Positions 55,892 through 64,000 are shown, numbered from the stretch's first letter. The stretch is 64,000 nt of DNA from Enterococcus rotai (GCF_001465345.1 NZ_CP013655.1:2925336-2989335); one strand, 5' to 3'. A program made the numbers and translations. Notes: generated by a model not told the origin, from the letters alone.

Positions 55892-56824
55892 ATGCCGATT
55901 CGCGTTCCAAAAGAGCTACCAGCTATTAAAGTATTAGAAAAAGAGAAAATATTTGTAATGGACGAAGATCGCGCCATGCACCAAGATATTCGTCCTTTAG
56001 AAATTTTGATTCTAAATTTAATGCCTAAAAAAGATGAAACGGAAGTTCAGCTTCTGAGACTATTAAGTAATACGCCTTTACAAATAAATGTTGATTTTTT
56101 GCATATGAGTAGTCACGACGCAAAAAATACATCTATTGATCACTTGAAACGTTTTTATCATCAATTTAAGGAAGTAAAGGATAAATTTTATGATGGTTTG
56201 ATTATTACTGGCGCACCGATCGAGCAATTGCGTTTTGAAGAAGTTGATTATTGGGAAGAATTGCAAGAAATTTTTAAATGGAGTAAAACTCATGTGTTTT
56301 CAACGTTCCATATTTGTTGGGGAGCACAAGCTGGGTTATATTATCATCATAAAATCAATAAATATTCGCTAGACCAAAAACTATCAGGAATATTTGCACA
56401 TGATGTTTTAACACCGACCTGGAGTATTTTAAAGGGATTTGATGATGTCTTTTTTGCGCCACATTCTAGATATACAGGGGTTAAAAAGAGCGATATAGAT
56501 CAGACTGAGTCGTTAGAAGTTTTAGTTGAATCGGAAGAAGCAGGGCTTTTTTTAGTTGGAAATAAAAATAATCGTGCTTTTTATGCGATGGGGCATTTAG
56601 AATATGATCGTGAAACATTACAACAAGAATTTGAGCGTGATCAACATAAAGGGATAGAGCCTAAGCTACCTAAGAATTATTTCCCGAACAATAACAGAAG
56701 TGAGGTGCCACAGCTCCGTTGGCATATGGCTGCATCATTGTTATTTTCTAATTGGCTAAATTATGCAGTTTATCAAAACACACCATATGATTTAACTGAT
56801 TTACTCGAAGTCGGGAAATATTAA
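55892..56824 (+). CDS. metA: Homoserine O-acetyltransferase (MetA family)
   Basis: MetA activates homoserine at its hydroxyl for methionine synthesis. The catalytic Cys142 (FHICWGAQAG), a conserved His in APHSRYT and a Glu in GHLEYDRETL (EYDR) form the active site. Residue 111 is Glu, which in this family indicates acetyl-CoA rather than succinyl-CoA as donor, as known for B. cereus MetA; that inference rests on one residue. At 310 residues the length is normal. The upstream 190 nt carries no SAM riboswitch or T-box that I recognise. No other methionine gene is adjacent. Confidence 0.9.
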   Translation: MPIRVPKELPAIKVLEKEKIFVMDEDRAMHQDIRPLEILILNLMPKKDETEVQLLRLLSNTPLQINVDFLHMSSHDAKNTSIDHLKRFYHQFKEVKDKFYDGLIITGAPIEQLRFEEVDYWEELQEIFKWSKTHVFSTFHICWGAQAGLYYHHKINKYSLDQKLSGIFAHDVLTPTWSILKGFDDVFFAPHSRYTGVKKSDIDQTESLEVLVESEEAGLFLVGNKNNRAFYAMGHLEYDRETLQQEFERDQHKGIEPKLPKNYFPNNNRSEVPQLRWHMAASLLFSNWLNYAVYQNTPYDLTDLLEVGKY

Positions 56825-56829
56825 ATAGA

Positions 56830-56872
56830 TAAAAATAAAACAAAGTGAAATAATGCTTTTGTTTTATTTTTT
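56830..56872 (+). terminator. metA terminator
   Basis: AAAATAAAACAAA pairs with TTTTGTTTTATTTT, with a T tail. Confidence 0.82.
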
Positions 56873-57120
56873 TATCTAAATACGTTCAAATCAAAAATGA
56901 AATCGTTACCTTTTAAATATAGTTCGATAATTTTTTGAAGCATTCTTTTTCCTTTTTTTTGAAAATAAACGTATTATGAGGAGAAGGAAGGAGGCCCAAG
57001 GTTGATGGAATGCTAAGGAATAGGTAGCTTGAATCATAACCATCACAAATACCATAGTTATTTATTAAGTTTGTCTTAGCAGAATAAATAACGTATTAAT
57101 AGTATCAAAGGTTTAAAAAA

Positions 57121-57189
57121 ATGAATCATGAGGTACATACCCCTAAATCAACATTATTTTGGGAGACGTTCCAAGATTTCAAAAAATGA
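57121..57189 (+). CDS. Candidate small ORF upstream of the transporter
   Basis: ATG 57121 has AAAGG 9 nt upstream and encodes 22 residues (MNHEVHTPKSTLFWETFQDF then KK) with an amphipathic, aromatic second half. It ends 34 nt before the transporter start. It might be a leader or a small accessory protein, or chance. The rest of the 395-nt gap shows a TTATTTATT/AATAAATAA inverted pair at 57059-57091 and a weak TTGTCT-17-TATTAA promoter at 57071-57099; no known riboswitch is recognised. Confidence 0.3.
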   Translation: MNHEVHTPKSTLFWETFQDFKK

Positions 57190-57223
57190 ATAGGCTTTAA
57201 TTAACTATGTTGGAGGAATAATG

Positions 57224-58579
57224 ATGAAAATACCTAAAAAATTTTTGAGCGGGTTGTTACTTTCCATACTATTTCTGTTTTCGTTCGTACCTGCTTTTGC
57301 ACAAGAAATTGATGCAATCACAGCACCTACAGGAATCAAGGCTATAATCGTGATCATTCCCTTGATCGTAGTTTTAGTTTTATTGTTTATGAAGGTCGAT
57401 ATGATCATTGCAGGTTTTGTTGGTGGAGTTTTGGCAATGATCATTGGTGGAATTGGTTTAGAACAAGCCAATAAACAATTATTAGAAACAATTCCTATGA
57501 TGTTAGGTATTACTGTCCCAATCATCAACTCAGCCGTTGCAATGGCCGTCTTTAAATCAGGCGGTTACTCAGCAGCACTGACACTGGCTAAACGAGGAAC
57601 AAAGGGAAAAGTCGAATATGTTTCAGCATTTATTGTCGTTTTGTTAGCAGCAGCAACCTATATGTCTGGTATTGGCGGTGGTAGTGCTATGGTTATTGCA
57701 CCACTGGCTTTTGTGGCAGTCGGAGTCGTTCCTGAACTAATTGCGGCAATGTCACTTGCTGCGGCGGTTTCGTTCACTACATCACCTGCATCTTTAGAAT
57801 CAAGTATCGTTTCGAAGTTGGGTGACTTTAGTGTAGCTAAGTATGTTTCAGACATGCGCCCGATTTGGTTAGTGTTTTGTGCATTAGCTATTATTTTAGC
57901 TTTCTGGGGAACCAAACGTCGAAATTTGGGCTTTAAGGAAAATAGTGAGGATGAATATGCCTCAATGAGTAACAAAGCATTATTTAAATTGACTTTACCA
58001 GCAATCTTTTTATTGTTTGCGGTAATTTTTGGTCCTGTAGTCAATGATCTTGTTGGATTTGCTTTATTAACGCCTTTAGTTTATATGATAGTAACTTTAG
58101 CTTTGATTTATATCTGTTCAGATTTCACTTTAAATCAGTCTGTTGAAGCGATGGTGGATGGGTCAACCTATATTTTGACTCGATTATTCCAAGTAGGGAT
58201 TTTTCTAGCATTTATTAATATTATTGCTCAAACAGGAACATTTGCGGTTATTGCCGGGATCGCTAGTGCCGCGCCGACCATGATCATGGTTCCAGTTGCA
58301 ATTTTAACCGGGATTTTAATTGGTGTGCCAGCGGGTGCTTATGTAGGCTCCGTACTAACACTTGTATTACCAGTAGCTGTGTCCTTAGGTTTTTCTTCTA
58401 TTGAACTTGGATTAGTTGCTGTTGGTGTTGGGTTAGGCAGTCAAATGAGTTTTGTTAATATTACGATGCAAGCCTTATCATCAGGATTCCAAATTCCAAT
58501 TTTAGACGTTGTAAAAGGGAATGTAAAATGGATCAGTATAGCATCTCTCGTATTAATTCTGATTGGTTTCTTTATTTAG
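57224..58579 (+). CDS. Predicted membrane transporter paired with an amidohydrolase
   Basis: This 451-residue multi-pass protein begins with a signal-like segment (FLSGLLLSILFLFSFVPAFA) and contains about eleven to twelve hydrophobic helices. Repeated Gly-rich loops such as MSGIGGGSAMVIAP and a second-half GVPAGAYVGSVLTLVLP echo the inverted halves of the ion-transporter superfamily (CitM, GntP, DctM-like). I cannot assign a substrate from sequence. ATG 57224 is 7 nt after GGAGG; ATG 57221 is closer. The amidohydrolase starts 24 nt downstream, so the transporter probably imports its substrate. Confidence 0.72.
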   Translation: MKIPKKFLSGLLLSILFLFSFVPAFAQEIDAITAPTGIKAIIVIIPLIVVLVLLFMKVDMIIAGFVGGVLAMIIGGIGLEQANKQLLETIPMMLGITVPIINSAVAMAVFKSGGYSAALTLAKRGTKGKVEYVSAFIVVLLAAATYMSGIGGGSAMVIAPLAFVAVGVVPELIAAMSLAAAVSFTTSPASLESSIVSKLGDFSVAKYVSDMRPIWLVFCALAIILAFWGTKRRNLGFKENSEDEYASMSNKALFKLTLPAIFLLFAVIFGPVVNDLVGFALLTPLVYMIVTLALIYICSDFTLNQSVEAMVDGSTYILTRLFQVGIFLAFINIIAQTGTFAVIAGIASAAPTMIMVPVAILTGILIGVPAGAYVGSVLTLVLPVAVSLGFSSIELGLVAVGVGLGSQMSFVNITMQALSSGFQIPILDVVKGNVKWISIASLVLILIGFFI

Positions 58580-58603
58580 TTTAAATAGAAAGGGTGGAAA
58601 TAC

Positions 58604-59827
58604 ATGGATATTTTAATTAAACAAGCGAGATTAAGTGATGGAGAAGCATTGCAAGATGTGGGGATCAAAGACGGTAAGATCGTTGCAATTTCAGAAAAAT
58701 TAACGGATAACGCAGTCACTGTCATTGATGCAAAAGGCCGTGTTTTGATTCCTGGTTTGGTAGAAAGCCATATTCATTTGGATAAAGCTTTGATTGCTGA
58801 TAGAAAACCAAATAAATCAGGAACTTTACAAGAAGCTATTAGTGTTACCGCAGAATTAAAGCCAACTTTTACCGAAGAAGATATTTACCAACGAGCAAAA
58901 CGAGCGTTGGAAATGATCATTTCTCACGGTGTAACGGCCGTTAGAACACATGCGGAATTTGATCCAGCTCAAGGTTTTTCTGGCTTTAAAACCATTATGA
59001 AATTAAAAGAAGAATATCGTGATCTAATCGATATGCAAATTGTGGCATTCCCCCAAGAAGGGATTTTTAAAGCTCCTGGTACGGAAAAAATGATGTATGA
59101 AGCAATGGAAATGGGCGCAGATGTTGTCGGCGGGATTCCGTATAATGATGCTCCAGCGGATAAGCATATAGATTTAGTTTTTGAAATTGCTAAAAAATAT
59201 GATAAAGACATTGATCTTCATCAAGATTTTAGTGATGAAGCAACAGATATTTCAATAGAATATCTATGTAAAAAAACGATAGCTGAAAACTATCATGGCA
59301 GAGTGTCAGTCGGGCATTTAACTGCTCTACATGCATTAGAACCAGAACGTTTAAATGAAATTTTATCATTAATGTCTGAAGCTCAAATCAGCGTGATGGC
59401 CTTGCCAGCAACAGATTTACATTTAGGAGCTAGAAACGATGTATACAATGTTCGCAGAGCTGTGACACCAATCAGAAAGCTTCGTGACGCTGGCGTCAAT
59501 GTCTGTTTAGCGACTAATAATATTCGTAATGCGTTTACGCCTTATGGGAATGGTGATTTAATGCAAATTGCTATGTTAGCTATTCCGGTAGGTCATTTAG
59601 GCGGAGCAGATGATTTACCGACTGTTTTACCGATGATCACAGAAAATCCTGCTAAAGCTTTAGGTCTTGATCATTATGGCGTTCAAGTTGGCAATAAAGC
59701 TGACTTAGTCCTACTTGATACGAAGGTCAAAGCAGATGCTATTATTGATATTCCAGAGAGAAATTATGTTATTAAAAATGGAAAAATCACTGTCGAAGTA
59801 AAAAAAGAGGTCACCATCTTTAAATAA
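58604..59827 (+). CDS. Amidohydrolase of the cytosine deaminase-like family
   Basis: This 407-residue metal-dependent hydrolase has the cytosine deaminase/AtzC layout. Two metal-binding His lie in SHIHLDK (about residues 55-61). A conserved His is in DLHQDFSDEATD (His near 207) and another in VGHLTALHA (about 236). At the site where CodA has its metal/catalytic Asp, the sequence reads CLATNNIRNAFTPYGNGD, so an Asn occupies that column. The family deaminates or hydrolyses rings and amides, and cytosine itself is only one possibility. Its partner is the upstream transporter. A ribosome site AAAGGGTGG precedes the ATG. Confidence 0.78.
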   Translation: MDILIKQARLSDGEALQDVGIKDGKIVAISEKLTDNAVTVIDAKGRVLIPGLVESHIHLDKALIADRKPNKSGTLQEAISVTAELKPTFTEEDIYQRAKRALEMIISHGVTAVRTHAEFDPAQGFSGFKTIMKLKEEYRDLIDMQIVAFPQEGIFKAPGTEKMMYEAMEMGADVVGGIPYNDAPADKHIDLVFEIAKKYDKDIDLHQDFSDEATDISIEYLCKKTIAENYHGRVSVGHLTALHALEPERLNEILSLMSEAQISVMALPATDLHLGARNDVYNVRRAVTPIRKLRDAGVNVCLATNNIRNAFTPYGNGDLMQIAMLAIPVGHLGGADDLPTVLPMITENPAKALGLDHYGVQVGNKADLVLLDTKVKADAIIDIPERNYVIKNGKITVEVKKEVTIFK

Positions 59828-59836
59828 GTCGTTCTA

Positions 59837-59871
59837 AACAACCAGCTATCAATTGATAGCTGGTTGTTTAA
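59837..59871 (+). terminator. Amidohydrolase terminator
   Basis: AACAACCAGCTATCAA mirrors TTGATAGCTGGTTGTT, a perfect palindrome followed by Ts. Confidence 0.9.
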
Positions 59872-59976
59872 TTTCCGATAATCTTATTATGTAAACTAAA
59901 TTAGATGAGAAAAAAACAAAATATAGTAATACTGAATACATCATGTAAGGCATATAAAAACGATTAATAACATATA

Positions 59977-60003
59977 TTCTCAATTAAATAATGTAATTGA
60001 GAA
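59977..60003. promoter_or_regulatory. Palindrome upstream of npr (operator candidate 1)
   Basis: TTCTCAATTA and TAATTGAGAA, a 10-bp inverted repeat with a 7-nt centre. It shares only about half the positions with the PerR box, so the binding protein is unknown. Confidence 0.55.
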
Positions 60004-60048
60004 CGAAAAGAGAAATAGCTTGTATTTATAGTTAGTTATATGATACTC

Positions 60049-60064
60049 TTTATTATATAATAAA
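60049..60064. promoter_or_regulatory. AT palindrome at the npr promoter (operator candidate 2)
   Basis: TTTATTATATAATAAA is a perfect 16-bp palindrome just downstream of a possible TTGTAT-16-GATACT promoter (60020-60047), around the expected transcription start and 21 nt before npr. Confidence 0.5.
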
Positions 60065-60084
60065 TAATATTGGAGGTACAGGAA

Positions 60085-61428
60085 ATGAAAGTTATTGTTT
60101 TAGGTTCATCGCACGGAGGCTACGAAGCAGTTGAGGAATTATTGAATTTACATCCAGATGCACAAATCCAATGGTACGAAAAAGGCGATTTTATTTCATT
60201 TTTATCCTGTGGTATGCAGCTTTATCTAGAAGGAAAAGTAAAAGATGTCAATTCAGTTCGCTATATGACTGGTGAAGAGATGGAGAGTAGAGGAGTCAAC
60301 GTTTTTTCAAATACAGAAATTACTGCAATCGAACCTGAAAACCATCAAGTAGTGGTGAAAGATTTATTATCTGGAAAAGAACGCGTTGAAGGGTATGATA
60401 AACTAATCATCAGCCCAGGAGCAGTTCCATTTGAGTTAAATGTTCCAGGTAAAGAATTAGAAAATATTTATTTAATGCGTGGTAGAAAATGGGCAATCAA
60501 ATTAAAAGCAAAAACCGTTGATCCAGAGGTTAAAAATGTGGTTGTGATCGGTAGTGGCTATATTGGTATCGAAGCTGCTGAATCCTTCGCAAAAGCTGGT
60601 AAAAATGTCACCGTTATCGATATTTTAGATCGACCATTAGGTGTCTATCTAGATAAAGAATTTACTGACGTATTGACTGAAGAGATGGAAGCTAATAATA
60701 TCAAGGTTGTAACAAACGAAACGGTTCAAAGCTATAAAGGTGAAGGACAGGTTAAAACAGTTGTAACTGATAAAGCTGAATATGCTGCTGATTTAGTTGT
60801 TGTTGCAGTTGGTGTTCGTCCTAATACAGATTGGTTAAAAGATACGTTAGATTTGCACCCTAATGGTCTGATTAAAACGGATGAGTTCATGCAAACAAGT
60901 GCTGCTGATGTCTTTGCAGTTGGAGATGCAACATTGATCAAGTACAATCCTGGTGAAACAGAAGTCAATATTGCTTTAGCGACAAATGCAAGAAAACAAG
61001 GTCGTTTTGCTGTGAAAAACCTAATGAAACCAGTAAAACCATTTCCTGGTATTCAAGGATCTTCCGGTTTAGCTGTTTTTGATTACAAATTTGCTTCTAC
61101 AGGAATCAATGAAGAAATGGCTAAAAAATTGGATATGAAAACAAAATCTGCCTTAGTGGTTGAAGATTATTTAATGGATTTCAATCCTGATAAACAAAAA
61201 GCTTGGTTCAAATTAGTATACGATCCTGAAACAACTCAAATTTTAGGTGCTCAGTTGATGTCAAAAGCTGATTTAACGGCTAATATCAATGCTATTTCCT
61301 TAGCAATCAAGGCTAAAATGACCCTTGAAGATTTGGCGTATGCTGACTTTTTCTTCCAACCTTCATTTGATAAGCCTTGGAATATCATCAATACAGCTGC
61401 TTTAGTGGCGTTAAAAAATGAACAATAA
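60085..61428 (+). CDS. npr: NADH peroxidase
   Basis: Npr reduces H2O2 to water with NADH, using FAD and the Cys42 sulfenic acid. Cys42 (SFLSCG) and His10 (GSSHGG) match the E. faecalis enzyme, and the 447-residue length from ATG 60085 is the same. The FAD motif [12 protein letters not shown] motif [13 protein letters not shown] (about 155-167), VFAVGDAT and the C-terminal [12 protein letters not shown] are present. GGAGG precedes 60085; the frame opens at 60070. It is a paralogue of nox (51079), but its closer similarity to Npr and the Met after Cys-Gly favour peroxidase. Confidence 0.93.
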   Translation: MKVIVLGSSHGGYEAVEELLNLHPDAQIQWYEKGDFISFLSCGMQLYLEGKVKDVNSVRYMTGEEMESRGVNVFSNTEITAIEPENHQVVVKDLLSGKERVEGYDKLIISPGAVPFELNVPGKELENIYLMRGRKWAIKLKAKTVDPEVKNVVVIGSGYIGIEAAESFAKAGKNVTVIDILDRPLGVYLDKEFTDVLTEEMEANNIKVVTNETVQSYKGEGQVKTVVTDKAEYAADLVVVAVGVRPNTDWLKDTLDLHPNGLIKTDEFMQTSAADVFAVGDATLIKYNPGETEVNIALATNARKQGRFAVKNLMKPVKPFPGIQGSSGLAVFDYKFASTGINEEMAKKLDMKTKSALVVEDYLMDFNPDKQKAWFKLVYDPETTQILGAQLMSKADLTANINAISLAIKAKMTLEDLAYADFFFQPSFDKPWNIINTAALVALKNEQ

Positions 61429-61439
61429 TCTATAAGACT

Positions 61440-61480
61440 AAAAAAAGACCATAGAAGATTACTTTCTGTGGTCTTTTACT
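61440..61480 (+). terminator. npr terminator
   Basis: AAAGACCA and AGA pair with TCT and TGGTCTTT, with a T-rich tail. Confidence 0.8.
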
Positions 61481-61535
61481 TGCACAAAAAAGATGGTATG
61501 ATTTGACTAAATAACTCGAATTGGAGGGGAAGATA

Positions 61536-62012
61536 ATGACCATTAATTTAGAAAAAATGACACTTACAGATTTTGATAATTATCTCTCTTTTGCAATCAA
61601 AGACTATGCTCAAGATAAGATTACTGCAGGAACTTGGAATAAAGAGGATGCCATTCAACTAGCTACAAAAAGTTTTAACGAGCTTTTACCTGATGGAAAG
61701 AATACAAAAAATGAATATCTATATTCAATTAAAGACGAATCACTTGATAAAAATGTTGGTTTCTTATGGGTTCATTTAAATAAAACACCTTATGATTCAA
61801 GATTTTTTATTTATGACTTTATCATTTTTGAAGAGTATAGAAATATGGGCTATGGTAAACAAACGATTGCTCGTCTTAGTGAAAAAGCCAAAGATATGAA
61901 CGTCTCTCAGGTTGACTTGCACGTGTTTGCTCATAATAAAGGTGCGATTCATTTGTATGAACAAACAGGGTTTGTAGCAACTGATATCAGCATGACAAAA
62001 GAGATCCATTAA
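61536..62012 (+). CDS. GNAT family N-acetyltransferase
   Basis: This 158-residue GNAT protein has a clear acetyl-CoA motif A (IIFEEYRNMGYGKQTIARL, with RNMGYGKQ). Motif B-like DLHVFAHNKGAIHLYEQTGF (about 127-146) contains the conserved Asn and the Tyr of the GNAT C-terminal part. The acceptor is unknown. ATG 61536 has GGAGGGG upstream. It is 29-60 nt upstream of the deaminase gene and may be co-transcribed. Confidence 0.87.
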   Translation: MTINLEKMTLTDFDNYLSFAIKDYAQDKITAGTWNKEDAIQLATKSFNELLPDGKNTKNEYLYSIKDESLDKNVGFLWVHLNKTPYDSRFFIYDFIIFEEYRNMGYGKQTIARLSEKAKDMNVSQVDLHVFAHNKGAIHLYEQTGFVATDISMTKEIH

Positions 62013-62066
62013 AGGTCTTAAATAAAAAAGGAGAACAGTATATGCCAGCATCCAAATGGAAAAATA

Positions 62067-62492
62067 ATGACAGAGTTGATCCAAAAACAATGGACAAAAC
62101 ACTCCATCTTTGCGGCAGTCATCAATGAAAAAGCAGAGATCATTTCAATTGGTAAAACGACTGTTACAGAAGCAAATGATCCAACAGCTCATGCTGAAGT
62201 TAATGCAATTAGACAGGCCTGTCAGTTTTTAGAAACGGATCGTTTACCATCAGGCTATTGGTTATACTCAACCTTTGAACCTTGTCCTCTTTGTTCTGCA
62301 GCTGCTATTTGGAGTGGAATAGACGGGATCGTGTATGCTAATGATCCTAGATTCAAAGGTGAGCTTCCTGATTGGTCGTTTATAAAATGTCGAACTATGT
62401 TAGAGCAAGGAGCTGCCATTCATCAAGTTGAATTAATCGAAAATTTTATGCTAGATGAGATTAAAGACTACTTCATAAGGCATATAAAATAA
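62067..62492 (+). CDS. Cytidine/deoxycytidylate deaminase-family zinc enzyme
   Basis: This protein of 141 residues has the zinc deaminase signature: HAEVNAI (about 47-53) and the second motif FEPCPLCSAA (about 75-84, PCxxC). It is of the guanine/tRNA-adenosine-type CMP/dCMP deaminase fold, and the substrate is unsure. The strong ribosome site AAGGAGAAC precedes ATG 62042, but that frame, MPASKWKNND..., ends after 28 residues in another register. ATG 62067 has only a weak GGAA. The N-terminus is thus either shortened or shifted by one base from an original MPASKWKN start. Confidence 0.75.
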   Translation: MTELIQKQWTKHSIFAAVINEKAEIISIGKTTVTEANDPTAHAEVNAIRQACQFLETDRLPSGYWLYSTFEPCPLCSAAAIWSGIDGIVYANDPRFKGELPDWSFIKCRTMLEQGAAIHQVELIENFMLDEIKDYFIRHIK

Positions 62493-62549
62493 AAAACTTT
62501 TTTATTCAGACGTTAAATATCAATCATTAATTAAGGGGCGAATAGAATA

Positions 62550-63344
62550 ATGTACTATTTTGATAATAATGTAAAAGTCTTTTATGATAGTATCGGAGAG
62601 GGGAGACCGCTACTTATTATTCATGGTTTCGCCATTGACCATAGAGCAGTAAAAGGGACTGTTGAAGAATCTATCAAGTATAAGAACTATAAACGAATCT
62701 ATATTGATTTACCTGGGATGGGCAACTCACCAGCTCCTGATAAAATGATTGATGCTGATGAGTTACTAAGTATTTTACTTAAATTAATCGATAAGATTAT
62801 CGGAACAGAACCATTCTCCATTTTAGGTTACTCTTATGGAGGATACTTAGCATTAGGACTTGTTAAATTTATTCCCGAGCAAGTCGAAAAATTAATTTTG
62901 TTAGCTCCAGTTGTAAAAGCGAATGCTAAACAACGAAACTTGCCAGAAAAAACTAAAATAAGCTCAGAGTTTTTTAAGGTTGAGAACAAAACTCTCTTTA
63001 CTCAGTACCAAGCTTCAGCAGCTAATATAACAGAACAAGGATACAAGAACTTTCTTAAAGAGATTTATCCAGGACTTGTCATTGGAGATCACGATTTCCA
63101 AAAGACTTTTCAGGAAATTGGATATGCTTTTAAGTTTGAAAAAAGTCTTTTCGCTAAACCGATCATTTGCGATAGTTTGATTATTTTAGCTGAACAGGAT
63201 GATATCGTTGGATTCCAGGATACCTTGGACCATGAAAAAGACTTTTATAATGGTAGCTTTGTATTGATTAAAAATGCTGGACATAATATGCAACTAGATC
63301 AACGAGAGTCTGTTATAACTGAAATCTATAATTTTTTAAGTTAA
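62550..63344 (+). CDS. Alpha/beta hydrolase
   Basis: This 264-residue soluble hydrolase has the oxyanion/GG segment IIHGFAIDH near residue 24, nucleophile elbow GYSYGG (about 93-98, Ser about 95) and catalytic Asp in EQDDIVGF near 212. A C-terminal His lies in NAGHNMQLDQ near 246. No signal peptide or membrane segment is seen, unlike the anchored hydrolase at 5163. The substrate is unknown. It has a GGGGCG ribosome site (weak). It lies after the deaminase with a small palindrome between them (62490-62508). Confidence 0.87.
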   Translation: MYYFDNNVKVFYDSIGEGRPLLIIHGFAIDHRAVKGTVEESIKYKNYKRIYIDLPGMGNSPAPDKMIDADELLSILLKLIDKIIGTEPFSILGYSYGGYLALGLVKFIPEQVEKLILLAPVVKANAKQRNLPEKTKISSEFFKVENKTLFTQYQASAANITEQGYKNFLKEIYPGLVIGDHDFQKTFQEIGYAFKFEKSLFAKPIICDSLIILAEQDDIVGFQDTLDHEKDFYNGSFVLIKNAGHNMQLDQRESVITEIYNFLS

Positions 63345-63455
63345 CGACTAAATAGTCTTTTGATTTGTCAAATTAAACTACTTTGTATAATGTATATTAT
63401 GTTAACTAGGGAACGAGATAAACTTTAAGATCCATTCATATATAAAACTTTATAG

Positions 63456-63502
63456 AAAAAGACAGTCCCCTCATTTTAACTAAGGTTCACTGTCTTTTTC
63501 AA
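63456..63502. terminator. Bidirectional terminator before the cardiolipin synthase end
   Basis: AAAAAGACAGT pairs with ACTGTCTTTTT across about 22 nt, between convergent genes. Confidence 0.85.
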
Positions 63503-63510
63503 AAGTAATG

Positions 63511-64000
63511 TTACAATATCGGTGATAATAATCGTGAAAAGTTTTGTTTAAACCGTAACCAATGTGACTGATTTTGAATTATTTCGTCTGTTAATAATAG
63601 ACTTACGTTCATATCTGATTCAAATATTTGCGTCAATTTCCAAGCAACTTCTGTATCATAGATGAACGTACTAACTTCAAAATTCAAGGCATAACTTCTA
63701 ATATCTTGGTTCGTTGTACCGACCATACAGATTTCATTATCAATGATCATCGTTTTAGCATGTAAAAAGCCATTCTGATACATATAGATTTTAATTCCGC
63801 GTTTATGCAAATAGTTCGCATAATATTGTGTAGCACGATAAATAAAAGGATGATCGGGCATACATGGAATCATGATACGTACATCGATACCAGATCGAAC
63901 AGCAATCAACAATGCATTGATCATACTATCATCAGGTATTAGATATGGCGTTTGGATCCAGACTGATTTTTCAGCAGATAAAATCATTTTGATGAACCCA
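63511..64000 (-). CDS. cls: Cardiolipin synthase, C-terminal part (cut by window edge)
   Basis: The visible C-terminal 160 or so residues belong to a phospholipase D-superfamily cardiolipin synthase, which joins two phosphatidylglycerols. The second HKD motif is HAKTMIIDNEICMVGTTNQD (shown in part as HAKTMIIDNE). The SVWIQTPYLIPDDSM segment and the terminal FSRLLSPIL match Cls ends. The frame stays open to 64000 (GFIK before the internal Met at 63987), so the start lies beyond the window. The first HKD and the membrane helices are not visible. Confidence 0.92.
   Translation of the reverse strand, partial: GFIKMILSAEKSVWIQTPYLIPDDSMINALLIAVRSGIDVRIMIPCMPDHPFIYRATQYYANYLHKRGIKIYMYQNGFLHAKTMIIDNEICMVGTTNQDIRSYALNFEVSTFIYDTEVAWKLTQIFESDMNVSLLLTDEIIQNQSHWLRFKQNFSRLLSPIL

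Noticed and set aside
56873-57223. Riboswitch upstream of the transporter
   Set aside because: The sequence around GGAGGCCCAAGG...GATGG has partial pairings but no match to the purine, preQ1, guanidine or TPP consensus cores I know.
60049-60064. Canonical PerR box at npr
   Set aside because: The palindrome has even length with no central N and matches the TTATAATNATTATAA consensus poorly; kept only as an operator candidate.

Overview
The window looks like chromosomal core sequence of an Enterococcus from the E. faecalis side of the genus. It is AT-rich and uses AGGAGG-type ribosome sites. The gene orders xerD-ribT-scpA-scpB-rluB, fer-ypbB-recQ, cmk-rpsA-der-hup and aroE-aroF-aroB-aroC-tyrA-aroA-aroK-pheA-LCP match lactic Firmicutes. 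An NADH peroxidase (Cys42, His10, 447 residues) closely resembles the E. faecalis enzyme. The species call is inference. I see no rRNA, tRNA, CRISPR array, prophage or insertion sequence.

Layout: 0-9.3 kb holds chromosome maintenance genes (xerD, scpAB, recQ), rluB, and a riboflavin importer under an FMN riboswitch. 9.4-16 kb holds cmk, rpsA, der and hup, interrupted by an AraC-type regulator with a degenerate receiver domain beside a CoA-acylating aldehyde dehydrogenase. 16.4-24.9 kb holds a frameshifted AroB-like pseudoenzyme, ypiA/ypiB homologues, a YitT protein and a mazG-dapB-cca cluster. 25.0-34.0 kb is the complete shikimate-to-Phe/Tyr pathway. 34-46 kb holds LCP, DegV, a CPA1 antiporter, an ABC-F protein, thyA-dfrA, lexA and transketolase. 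46.7-64 kb holds an autolysin, ispH, cysK, perR, nox, a decayed surface protein, metA, a transporter-amidohydrolase pair, npr, small enzymes and the C-terminal part of a cardiolipin synthase.

The strongest non-coding system is in front of aroE. A TTGACA-17-TATACT promoter is followed by a 20-codon leader peptide ending NYYFSYFR, and then by five RNA segments that pair in mutually exclusive ways (1:2, 2:3, 3:4, 4:5), the last pairing being a U-tailed terminator. The geometry fits ribosome-stalling attenuation sensing Tyr/Phe. Within the same operon, aroC and aroA are each preceded by a copy of a roughly 270-300 nt multi-hairpin element whose main stem carries compensatory base changes.

Other regulatory signals are a WalR-type direct repeat upstream of the LysM glucosaminidase, a LexA-like box in front of lexA, palindromes in front of npr, and a family of short intergenic stem-loop repeats. 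Reading-frame damage is seen in the AroB-like gene, the surface protein and possibly the start of a deaminase, while essential genes are intact. That pattern favours real gene decay over poor sequence quality.
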